A stretch of DNA of 10,655 bases from JAGVXH01 sp043810285. Lineage in GTDB: Archaea; Nanobdellota; Nanobdellia; Pacearchaeales; GW2011-AR1. Below are positions 1 through 5,394 of the stretch, piece after piece. The stretch is taken from NCBI GenBank assembly GCA_043810285.1, contig JBDROH010000017.1, positions 1 through 10,655 on the forward strand. The letters are read 5' to 3'. The notes below the pieces were generated by a model, which did not search any database, was not told the DNA's origin, and saw only the letters and a program-made list of their open reading frames with translations. The translations under genes were made by a program, and so were the position numbers. Each line of letters starts with the position of its first letter. Position 1 is the first letter of the stretch.

Positions 1-62
1 ACAAAACATTTTATTCCTTTTAATATGAGTGTTGATTTTTCAATTATCTTGACCCTTTTCAT
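1..62 (-). CDS. 5' end of a leftward gene, unknown product (partial)
   Basis: An ATG on the minus strand at 62 opens a frame that stays open to the left edge, giving 20 residues that begin MKRVKIIEKS. Support for a real start is positional. A TATA-like box (TATAAATA on the minus strand, plus-strand 84-91) is centred 25.5 nt upstream of this ATG, the same spacing seen at the other leaderless genes here. The fragment is too short to assign a family; it is basic and has no signal peptide in the visible part. It would be divergent from gatD. The rest of the gene lies outside the window. Confidence 0.5.
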   Translation of the reverse strand, partial: MKRVKIIEKSTLILKGIKCF

Positions 63-83
63 ACTTATCTATTAGATAGGTTA

Positions 84-93
84 TATTTATAAA
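84..93 (-). promoter_or_regulatory. TATA-box promoter of the leftward partial gene
   Basis: The plus strand reads TATTTATAAA. On the minus strand this gives TTTATAAATA, a good archaeal TATA box 22-30 nt upstream of the leftward ATG at 62. Because the core TTTATAAA is palindromic it could also fire rightward. The only ATG it would serve on the plus strand is at 124 and heads a 19-codon frame, so leftward use is preferred. No Shine-Dalgarno sequence lies between box and ATG, suggesting a leaderless mRNA. Confidence 0.5.
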
Positions 94-96
94 TCT

Positions 97-148
97 TTTG
101 GAGTAATTTAGAAGTAATTAATCATGTGCGGAGATACTGAACTCCAAA
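97..148. repeat. Perfect 8-bp inverted repeat between two divergent promoters
   Basis: TTTGGAGT at 97-104 is the exact reverse complement of ACTCCAAA at 141-148, with 36 nt between. Read in the direction of transcription, each promoter carries ACTCCAAA a few nt upstream of its TATA box: 3 nt before TTTATA on the left and 4 nt before TTTATA on the right. This is where the TFB recognition element or an adjacent activator/repressor site would sit. It may be a shared element coordinating gatD and the leftward gene. It does not recur in full at the other promoters, although the 5366 promoter has CCCCAAA at its edge. Confidence 0.45.
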
Positions 149-150
149 CA

Positions 151-158
151 TTTTTATA
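151..158 (+). promoter_or_regulatory. TATA box of gatD, leaderless promoter
   Basis: TTTTTATA is centred at 154.5, exactly 25.5 nt before the ATG at 180. With the usual archaeal distance from TATA box to start site, transcription would begin at or next to the A of the ATG. There is no ribosome-binding sequence in the intervening bases. The CCAAACA just upstream could serve as the TFB recognition element. Confidence 0.6.
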
Positions 159-179
159 TCTTCTAAAACTCATTAGGAT

Positions 180-1433
180 ATGAAAATGAAAACATTCGCT
201 CCTGGAGATAAGGTTGCATTGCAAACAAAAAGCAAGTTATGGGAAGGTCATGTTCTCGAGTCCCACGATTCAGAAGTTATTTTACTAAAATTGGAATCAG
301 GTTATAATATTGGAATTCTAGAAGGAGAAATCCTTAACGCTAAAGTTTTAGAGAAAGTGAAACCAAAAGAGAGAAAAGAGGTTGTTCTAAAAAAAAATCC
401 TAGATTAAGAAATGTTGTAGTTATAATTACTGGAGGGACAATTTCGTCTAGGCTGGATCCAAAATCTGGTGGAGTAATACCTACCGATGCGGAGGATGTA
501 TTAAATATTGCTCCAGAAATTAAGAACATATGTAACATTACAAAAATTGATAATCCTTTTATGAAATTTTCAGAAGATATGTCCTTCGCGGATTGGAAAA
601 AACTAGCCGAGACATGTGAAAAATATTTGAAGGATAAATCTGTTGACGGTATAATTATAACTCATGGAACTGACACGTTACATTATACTGCAGTTGCACT
701 CTCATTTTTTATTCTAGATTTGAACAAACCAATTGCATTAACGTATTCTCAACGTTCTATCGATCGAGCTTCAACAGACGCTGCACTTAATCTAATCTGT
801 TCTGCAGAATATGCAATATCTGACATCGCTGAAATTGCACTAATCGGACATAAAACTTCCGACGACAAAATCTGTATAGCAATGCCTGCGACCAAGGTTC
901 GAAAGATGCACACTTCTCGAAGAGATGCTTTCAAAATAGTTAACGATACTCCAATCGCGGAAATTACGTCGGAAAAATTAAACATTTTGAAAACCTTTAA
1001 TGCTCGCTCAGATAACAAGCCAAAACTTGATACAAAATTTCAGGATAAGGTTACTTTAATTAAAATTCATCCAGGACAAGACCCTTCAATAATTGAATAT
1101 TATGAACAGCAAGGTTATAAGGGATTAATCCTAGAAGTTACTGGACTTGGCCAGGTTCCTGGGAAATCCTCTTCGGCAAATTGGCTTCCAAAAATAAAAA
1201 AGGCAATTCAAAACGGAATGGTAATCTGTGCAACAGCTCAAACTATTTATGGTAAACTAAATCCTAATGTATATTCTTCCGGGCGAGAACTACAAAAGAC
1301 TGGCATAATTTTCCTAGAAGATATGCTATCTGAAACTGCACTTGTTAAACTTGGTTGGGTTCTTGGACATAAAAACTGGAACCCTAAAGAAAAAATGTTG
1401 GAGAATATCTCCAACGAATTAGATAAAAAATAA
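180..1433 (+). CDS. gatD: Glu-tRNA(Gln) amidotransferase subunit D (asparaginase-type)
   Basis: GatD releases ammonia from glutamine or asparagine and passes it to GatE, which activates Glu-tRNA(Gln) and turns it into Gln-tRNA(Gln). The 417 residues fit the usual GatD length. Residues about 1-65 form the small beta N-terminal domain, with the LKLESGYNIGI stretch at 37-47. The L-asparaginase-like domain follows, with catalytic TGGT at 84-87 and HGTDT at 162-166. The KVRKMHTSRRDAF stretch further on is typical of GatD, and the C-terminal asparaginase lobe appears complete. The start at 180 is chosen from the TATA-box distance; an ATG two codons later (186) is the alternative. Its partner gatE lies downstream, separated by one convergent gene, so the two are not in one operon and each has its own promoter. 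The family call is secure; activity is inferred from intact motifs. Confidence 0.95.
   Translation: MKMKTFAPGDKVALQTKSKLWEGHVLESHDSEVILLKLESGYNIGILEGEILNAKVLEKVKPKERKEVVLKKNPRLRNVVVIITGGTISSRLDPKSGGVIPTDAEDVLNIAPEIKNICNITKIDNPFMKFSEDMSFADWKKLAETCEKYLKDKSVDGIIITHGTDTLHYTAVALSFFILDLNKPIALTYSQRSIDRASTDAALNLICSAEYAISDIAEIALIGHKTSDDKICIAMPATKVRKMHTSRRDAFKIVNDTPIAEITSEKLNILKTFNARSDNKPKLDTKFQDKVTLIKIHPGQDPSIIEYYEQQGYKGLILEVTGLGQVPGKSSSANWLPKIKKAIQNGMVICATAQTIYGKLNPNVYSSGRELQKTGIIFLEDMLSETALVKLGWVLGHKNWNPKEKMLENISNELDKK
1397..1415. repeat. Perfect hairpin inside the 3' end of gatD
   Basis: GTTGGAGA at 1397-1404 pairs perfectly with TCTCCAAC at 1408-1415 around an ATA loop. It lies in the last codons of gatD (MLENISNE). 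No T-tract follows it closely on the plus strand, so it is not a classical terminator. On the minus strand it lies beyond the U-tract that probably ends the convergent transcript. It could stabilise an mRNA 3' end or be chance. Confidence 0.3.
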
Positions 1434-1438
1434 AAAGC
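1421..1438 (-). terminator. U-tract terminator for the convergent membrane-protein gene
   Basis: Just past the minus-strand stop the transcript would read CTTTTTATTTTTTATCT, two runs of T (5 and 6). Runs of U are the main archaeal termination signal. The tract is the antisense of the Lys-rich end of gatD, so the coding end of one gene doubles as terminator for the facing gene. Confidence 0.45.
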
Positions 1439-1443
1439 TAAAA

Positions 1444-1890
1444 TTATTTGAGTATTTTTCTTGTCCCTATTCTAAATGTTAAATACCAGATAATTAATCC
1501 ATTCATAAGCAATGAGAATATTCCACTAGAAGTGAATTTTTCTTTTATATTCACTATAGCGGCGATAATTCCAAAAACAGAAAGGATAACGAGAGCATTT
1601 TTTGCCCAATTTTTCAGTTTAAGTATCTCTTTTGCAAGGAAATATTCAAAAACCGCAAAACCCAATAAAACAATTCCGAAGAGGATTAATGTCATTGGAC
1701 TTGGAATTTCTATTCCTTGCTCAACAAAAATAGCGGCATTCTGAGAAACATTATCTGCAAAACTGAATAAAAATCCTCCCACAATAAAAGAAATAAAAGC
1801 GCCGATAAAACAAAATACTGCTAAAATTTTTATTCCTTCTGGAACATCCTGAGCTGATGTAGATTCTTTAATAGACTTCTTTTTTACCAT
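1444..1890 (-). CDS. Hypothetical four-helix membrane protein, 148 aa
   Basis: Family and function are not recognised. A basic, polar N-terminus (about residues 1-18, with KKK near the start) is followed by four hydrophobic segments at roughly 20-45, 65-88, 96-113 and 121-141. The spacing suggests two helical hairpins, and the protein ends in a basic tail (RIGTRKILK). A short soluble loop at about 46-62 sits between helices 1 and 2. The LKNWAKNALVILSVFGII stretch resembles the generic small integral membrane proteins common in archaeal genomes. It is convergent with gatD and divergent from gatE. Unlike most genes here it has a clear Shine-Dalgarno sequence, which fixes the start at 1890. It is probably located in the cytoplasmic membrane. 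Confidence 0.8.
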   Translation of the reverse strand: MVKKKSIKESTSAQDVPEGIKILAVFCFIGAFISFIVGGFLFSFADNVSQNAAIFVEQGIEIPSPMTLILFGIVLLGFAVFEYFLAKEILKLKNWAKNALVILSVFGIIAAIVNIKEKFTSSGIFSLLMNGLIIWYLTFRIGTRKILK

Positions 1891-1894
1891 ATAA

Positions 1895-1900
1895 CCTCCT
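1895..1900 (-). promoter_or_regulatory. Shine-Dalgarno sequence of the membrane-protein gene
   Basis: AGGAGG on the minus strand ends 4 nt before the ATG at 1890. The predicted transcription start from the box at 1922-1930 falls near 1900-1901. The leader would then be about ten nt long and begin almost directly with the ribosome-binding sequence. Confidence 0.65.
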
Positions 1901-1921
1901 TAAATAATTAAATAAGAAAGA

Positions 1922-1930
1922 TTATTTAAA
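1922..1930. promoter_or_regulatory. Shared divergent TATA box for gatE and the membrane-protein gene
   Basis: TTATTTAAA reads as TTTAAATAA on the other strand. Rightward, the 8-mer TATTTAAA (1923-1930) is centred 25.5 nt from the gatE ATG at 1952, predicting a leaderless mRNA. Leftward it is about 36 nt from the ATG at 1890, which leaves a leader of about ten nt carrying AGGAGG. One element therefore seems to serve two genes with two different translation-start modes. Confidence 0.5.
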
Positions 1931-1951
1931 GCTATTGTCTTAAGCAAGAAT

Positions 1952-3376
1952 ATGGAACACGACTATAAAAAAATTGGTCTTAAAATTGGATTAGAAGTTC
2001 ATCAGCAACTTAACACAAATAAATTATTTTGTAATTGTCCTTCTATTTTAAGAAATGACGAACCCGAATATATTGTTGAAAGAACATTGAACCCTGTAGT
2101 TGGTGAAACTGGAGAAATTGATGTTGCTGCAACTCATGAGAAGATGAAAAATAAAAGTTTTATTTACCAAGTTTATGATACTAACTGCTTAGTTGAACTC
2201 GACGAATCTCCTCCCAATAAAATTAATATTAATGCACTAAAAATCGTTTTACAAATTTCTGAATTATTTGATTGTAAAATATTTCCAGTAACTCAGGTGA
2301 TGAGAAAAACTGTCGTTGATGGGACAAATACGTCGGGATTTCAGAGAACTGTTTTGATTGCTCACGATGGTTATGTCGAAACTTCTGAAGGGAAGGTAGG
2401 GATTGAAACAATTGCGTTGGAAGAAGATTCGGCGAGAAAAGTTTCAGAGGGCGAGAAAACAAAAACGTTCAAGTTGGATAGGTTGGGGATTCCGCTTGTT
2501 GAGATTACGACGAAACCAGAAATTTATTCTCCGAGTCAGTGCAAGGAAGTCGCTATGAAAATTGGAGAGATATTAAGGGCTTGTGATGTTAAGCGAGGAA
2601 TAGGGACTATTCGTCAGGATGTTAATGTTTCAATTAAGGGAAGTAAGAGGGTTGAGATTAAAGGATTCCAGGATCCGAAGATGATGATTAAGACAATTGA
2701 TATGGAAATCTCGCGACAGAAAGAATGCGTTAAAGATAATGATTGTAAAAACGAGGTTCGTGGTGCGCTTCCCGATGGGACTTCTGTGTTTCAACGGCCA
2801 ATGCCTGGGGCTGCAAGAATGTATCCTGAAACTGATGTTCCGCTTTTGAAAATCTCGCGAGAGTTAATTAATGAAACTAAAAAGAATCTTCCAAAGCTTA
2901 CATCAGAACATAAGTCATACCTCGACGAATTTGGACTAAATGATGAACTAGTAAAATTAATTTTGAAACAAAATAAGGTTGAGGATTTCAAGACATTGAA
3001 TCATGTAATCGAAAGTCCAGAGTTGATAGCAAAATCTCTTACGCTTTTTCAAAAGGAGATTGCAAAAAAAGAAGGGAAATCTTTGGAAGAAGTAAGTGAA
3101 ATATTAAATGTCGATTTATTGGAGAGTATTTTGGAAGAGGTTGGGAAAAAGATATCGAAGAATGATGTTAGAACTGTGATGCAAAAAATCGTTCTAGGGA
3201 AAACTCTCGATGAGGCAATGGAAAAATCAGATATTAATTTGAAAGAAGAAGTTGAGAAATTTATCAAAGAAAATCCTGGGTTGTCACAAGGTGCATATAT
3301 GGGATTGGTTATGGGGAAGTTTAGGGGGGAAGTTAGTGGGAAAGAAGTTGCGGATATTTTGAAGGAAGTTTTGTAG
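1952..3376 (+). CDS. gatE: Glu-tRNA(Gln) amidotransferase subunit E, lacking the GAD domain
   Basis: The tRNA-binding and glutamate-activating subunit that partners GatD. The N-terminal cradle domain has GatE-type rather than GatB-type motifs: GLKIGLEVHQQLNT (9-22), the LFCNCPS cysteine motif (25-31), GETGEID (51-57), MRKTVVDGTNTSGFQR (117-132), LDRLGIPLVEI (175-185) and GTIRQDVNVSIKG (218-230). GALPDGTSVFQRPMPGAARM (271-290) joins to a helical and YqeY-like tail ending near residue 474. Canonical archaeal GatE is about 600-635 aa because an AspRS-like GAD insertion follows the conserved EIxRQ helix. Here EISRQ (252-256) runs into the RALPDG-type motif through about 14 residues, so the insertion is missing, not truncated, and the frame is intact. 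GatB is the alternative, given the GatB-like length, but the cradle motifs favour GatE. The start is set by the TATA distance. Confidence 0.85.
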   Translation: MEHDYKKIGLKIGLEVHQQLNTNKLFCNCPSILRNDEPEYIVERTLNPVVGETGEIDVAATHEKMKNKSFIYQVYDTNCLVELDESPPNKININALKIVLQISELFDCKIFPVTQVMRKTVVDGTNTSGFQRTVLIAHDGYVETSEGKVGIETIALEEDSARKVSEGEKTKTFKLDRLGIPLVEITTKPEIYSPSQCKEVAMKIGEILRACDVKRGIGTIRQDVNVSIKGSKRVEIKGFQDPKMMIKTIDMEISRQKECVKDNDCKNEVRGALPDGTSVFQRPMPGAARMYPETDVPLLKISRELINETKKNLPKLTSEHKSYLDEFGLNDELVKLILKQNKVEDFKTLNHVIESPELIAKSLTLFQKEIAKKEGKSLEEVSEILNVDLLESILEEVGKKISKNDVRTVMQKIVLGKTLDEAMEKSDINLKEEVEKFIKENPGLSQGAYMGLVMGKFRGEVSGKEVADILKEVL

Positions 3377-3389
3377 GGTTGTTTAAAGA

Positions 3390-3551
3390 TTAATTCAACA
3401 TTCCGTTAATTCCCCAAGCAATCAAGACCGCAGCTACGGCAGAAACACATGTGACTACGAGCAAACTACTTGAACCACAAACGGCACCTAATACTCCACC
3501 TGATGCACCTGCAATTCCGGCAACTAAAAGTCTTTTGTTTTCTTCGTTCAT
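3390..3551 (-). CDS. Small two-helix membrane protein, 53 aa
   Basis: No family is recognised. From the ATG at 3551 the product is 53 residues: a short charged N-terminus (MNEENKR), a glycine- and alanine-rich hydrophobic stretch at about 8-25 with the spaced glycines of a packing helix, and a second hydrophobic stretch at about 29-49. A frame extension upstream to a GTG at 3572 is rejected. The TATA box is centred exactly 25.5 nt from the ATG at 3551 and would put 3572 before the transcription start. It lies head to tail against gatE (3' ends 13 nt apart) and diverges from aspS. Small size lowers confidence, but the matched promoter supports it. Confidence 0.6.
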   Translation of the reverse strand: MNEENKRLLVAGIAGASGGVLGAVCGSSSLLVVTCVSAVAAVLIAWGINGMLN

Positions 3552-3572
3552 AATTAGTTGAAATAAAATCAC

Positions 3573-3580
3573 TATAAAAA
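3573..3580 (-). promoter_or_regulatory. TATA box of the 53-aa membrane-protein gene
   Basis: The plus strand TATAAAAA reads TTTTTATA on the minus strand, identical to the gatD box. It is centred 25.5 nt from the ATG at 3551, so the mRNA should be leaderless and the start is at 3551 rather than the upstream GTG. Confidence 0.55.
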
Positions 3581-3591
3581 CTTAACCACAA

Positions 3592-3599
3592 TTTTAAAA
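3592..3599 (+). promoter_or_regulatory. TATA box of aspS, leaderless promoter
   Basis: TTTTAAAA is centred at 3595.5, 25.5 nt before the ATG at 3621. Between box and ATG there is no purine-rich ribosome-binding sequence. The box is back to back with the promoter of the minus-strand small gene, 12 nt apart. Confidence 0.55.
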
Positions 3600-3620
3600 A
3601 CCCTGATAATATATCTGATT

Positions 3621-5003
3621 ATGGAAAGAACGATGATTAAGGAACTCTCTAGTCTCGAGGGTAACGTTGTAGAGATAGCTGGATGGGTGGATACAATTAG
3701 GGAGCATGGGAAAATAACTTTTTTAGAAATTCGGGATTTAACTGGGGCGGTTCAAACGATTGTTACGGCGAAGGACGAGGCAAATTTTGAAGTCGCGAAA
3801 TCGTTAACGAAGGAATCTTGTGTTCGAATTAAGGGGCAGGTTAGTTCAAGGCCGGCGGGAACAGAAAATAAAGATTCACCTGCGGGAAATGTTGAGATAA
3901 AAATTCAAGAATTCGAGGTATACAATAAATGTTCTGCTCTGCCTTTTGATATAGATAACGACGAGGTAGGGGAAGATATTCGATTAAAATATCGATATTT
4001 AGATTTGAGAAGGCCAGAAATGCAGAAGAATTTAATTTTGAGAAGTAAGATTATAAGAATAATTCGGGATACATTATACGAAGAAGGGTTTAATGAATTT
4101 GAGACTCCAATGCTTGCGAAGTCGACACCAGAGGGAGCTAGAGATTATATTGTTCCATCGAGAACACAACCAGGGAAATTTTTTGCACTCCCACAATCTC
4201 CGCAATTATTCAAGCAACTTTTAATGGTTGCAGGATTTGAAAAATATTTTCAGATTGCGAGATGTATGCGAGATGAAGACCTTCGTTCAGATAGACAACC
4301 GGAGTTTACGCAATTAGATGTTGAGATGTCTTTTGTTAGCCAGGAAGATATTATGGCTTTAACTGAGAAGATTATAGCAAAAATCTGGAAGGAAATTTTG
4401 AATGTTGATGTTAAAACTCCGTTTCAAAAGATAAGTCATGATGAAGCAATGAAGAAATATAAAACTGATAGGCCAGATTTGAGAAAAGATAAAAAGGATT
4501 TGAAAGAATTTGCTTTCTGCTGGGTGGTTGATTTTCCATTATTTGAATACTCGAAGGAAGAAAACAAAACCGTTGCGATACACCATCCGTTCACCCATCC
4601 TGAAATGGAATCATTCAATAAAGATCCTAAAACTGCAAAATCGATTGCATATGATATAATCTTAAATGGGGTTGAAATTGGTGGTGGCTCAATTAGAATC
4701 CACGAAGAAGAAATCCAGACAAAAGTTTTCGAAGTACTTGGGATAGAGAAGAAAGAGCAGAAAGAAAAATTTGGATTCTTATTAGATGCACTTAAGTTTG
4801 GAGCGCCACCTCATGGCGGAATCGCGTGGGGATTGGATAGGCTTGTTCAGGTAATTCTTGGAGTGGAATCAATTAGGGAAACTATTGCTTTTCCTAAAAA
4901 CAAGGAAGCTAAGGATTTGATGGTCGATGCACCTAGTCCGCTTTCAGGCGAACAGCTTAAAGATGTTCATATTAAGTTGGATTTAGGGAAGAAGAAAAAG
5001 TAA
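3621..5003 (+). CDS. aspS: Aspartyl-tRNA synthetase, bacterial type without GAD domain
   Basis: Class II synthetase that charges tRNA(Asp) and, if non-discriminating, tRNA(Asn). An N-terminal OB-fold anticodon-binding domain spans about 1-105 (GWVDTIREHGKITFLEIRD at 21-39). The catalytic domain has TPEGARDYIVPSR (169-181), FALPQSPQLFKQLLM (188-202), motif 2 FQIARCMRDEDLRSDRQPEF (210-229) and motif 3 GIAWGLDRLV (400-409). These are bacterial-type signatures, unlike archaeal AspRS. Bacterial enzymes are about 580-600 aa because a GAD domain interrupts the catalytic core. Here DRPDLRKDKKD (283-293) leads straight to FCWVVDFPLFEY (299-310), leaving 460 aa. His29 and Gly80 match positions reported (from memory) to relax anticodon discrimination in bacterial AspRS, which suits a cell with GatC and GatA. 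Transfer from bacteria is inferred. It has its own leaderless promoter. Confidence 0.93.
   Translation: MERTMIKELSSLEGNVVEIAGWVDTIREHGKITFLEIRDLTGAVQTIVTAKDEANFEVAKSLTKESCVRIKGQVSSRPAGTENKDSPAGNVEIKIQEFEVYNKCSALPFDIDNDEVGEDIRLKYRYLDLRRPEMQKNLILRSKIIRIIRDTLYEEGFNEFETPMLAKSTPEGARDYIVPSRTQPGKFFALPQSPQLFKQLLMVAGFEKYFQIARCMRDEDLRSDRQPEFTQLDVEMSFVSQEDIMALTEKIIAKIWKEILNVDVKTPFQKISHDEAMKKYKTDRPDLRKDKKDLKEFAFCWVVDFPLFEYSKEENKTVAIHHPFTHPEMESFNKDPKTAKSIAYDIILNGVEIGGGSIRIHEEEIQTKVFEVLGIEKKEQKEKFGFLLDALKFGAPPHGGIAWGLDRLVQVILGVESIRETIAFPKNKEAKDLMVDAPSPLSGEQLKDVHIKLDLGKKKK
4987..5003 (-). terminator. U-rich terminator for the HIT gene, antisense to the end of aspS
   Basis: On the minus strand, about six bases past the HIT stop, the transcript would read TTACTTTTTCTTCTTCC. 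This is the antisense of the Lys-rich aspS C-terminus (KKKK plus stop). It is a pyrimidine tract with one run of five T and no hairpin. It fits the archaeal U-tract mode but is interrupted by C, so it is a weaker call than the one at the end of gatD. Confidence 0.3.
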
Positions 5004-5008
5004 TAATT

Positions 5009-5344
5009 TTAAACATTCAACTTAAATCCGTCGCCTTCTTTTCTAGGTAGAATATGTAAATGAAAATGAGGCATAAGTTGTCCTGCGGTCCGACCATTAT
5101 TCACGACTAAATTAAACTCCTTCACTCCTAATTTTTCTACAGCTTTTTTTGCAATCTCTAAAAGTTTTCCGTATAATTCTGAAGATATATCTGAAAACTT
5201 TTCATAATGTTCTTTTGGAATTACAAGCAAGTGATCAATAACCTTTGGATTCGCATCTTTAATTACAATAAAATTATCATCTTCTAAAATCTTCTGACAG
5301 GGGATTTCTCCACGAATAATTTTGCAAAATATACAATCTTCCAT
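5009..5344 (-). CDS. HIT-family nucleotide hydrolase/transferase (HINT-like)
   Basis: Small cytosolic protein of the histidine-triad superfamily; relatives hydrolyse nucleoside phosphoramidates, aminoacyl-adenylates or dinucleoside polyphosphates. The 111 residues match the family's usual length. CIFCKI (4-9) supplies the zinc-binding cysteine pair at the N-terminus typical of the Hint branch. HLLVIPKEHYEKFSDI (38-53) is the conserved strand and helix entry. The triad is HFHLHILPR (93-101), with His97 the expected nucleophile. The N-terminal start is fixed by the CIFC motif and by a TATA box centred 25.5 nt upstream. It is convergent with aspS (5 nt gap) and shares a symmetric promoter with the gat operon. 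Hint proteins can cleave aminoacyl-AMP made by synthetases, so the neighbourhood is suggestive, but the substrate here is unknown. Confidence 0.9.
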   Translation of the reverse strand: MEDCIFCKIIRGEIPCQKILEDDNFIVIKDANPKVIDHLLVIPKEHYEKFSDISSELYGKLLEIAKKAVEKLGVKEFNLVVNNGRTAGQLMPHFHLHILPRKEGDGFKLNV

Positions 5345-5365
5345 AGAATGAGTAATAACCCCAAA

Positions 5366-5373
5366 TTTATAAA
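5366..5373. promoter_or_regulatory. Symmetric bidirectional TATA box for HIT and the gatC operon
   Basis: TTTATAAA is its own reverse complement and is centred at 5369.5. The HIT ATG begins at 5344 on the minus strand and the gatC-like ATG at 5395 on the plus strand, so each is exactly 25.5 nt away. Both mRNAs should be leaderless and start from a single TBP site, with orientation set by flanking sequence. The rightward flank CCCCAAA before the box is a fair TFB element; the leftward flank CAGAAG is less so. There is no Shine-Dalgarno sequence on either side. Confidence 0.6.
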
Positions 5374-5394
5374 CTTCTGCATCTGATAATTTTA

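Noticed and set aside
97..148. The inverted repeat as a tRNA or small structured RNA gene.
   Set aside because: The two 8-nt arms enclose 36 nt without a D-arm, anticodon arm or TTC loop. The position next to both TATA boxes fits regulatory DNA better.
124..183. A 19-codon frame (MCGDTELQTF...) from ATG 124 whose TGA overlaps the gatD ATG, resembling a leader peptide.
   Set aside because: It spans the gatD TATA box, its own promoter would have to be the box at 86-93 read rightward with a different spacing, and nothing in the peptide is recognisable. Chance is the simpler explanation.
1952..3376. Naming this gene gatB because of its 474-aa length.
   Set aside because: The cradle-domain motifs (GLEVHQQLNT, GETGEID, VVDGTNTSGFQR, GTIRQDVNVSIKG) are GatE-type; GatB has different sequences at these points. 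The short length is explained by absence of the GAD insertion.
3552..3572. A GTG-initiated N-terminal extension (MILFQLI) of the 53-aa membrane protein.
   Set aside because: The TATA box at 3573-3580 is directly adjacent to that start, so it would lie upstream of the predicted transcription start.
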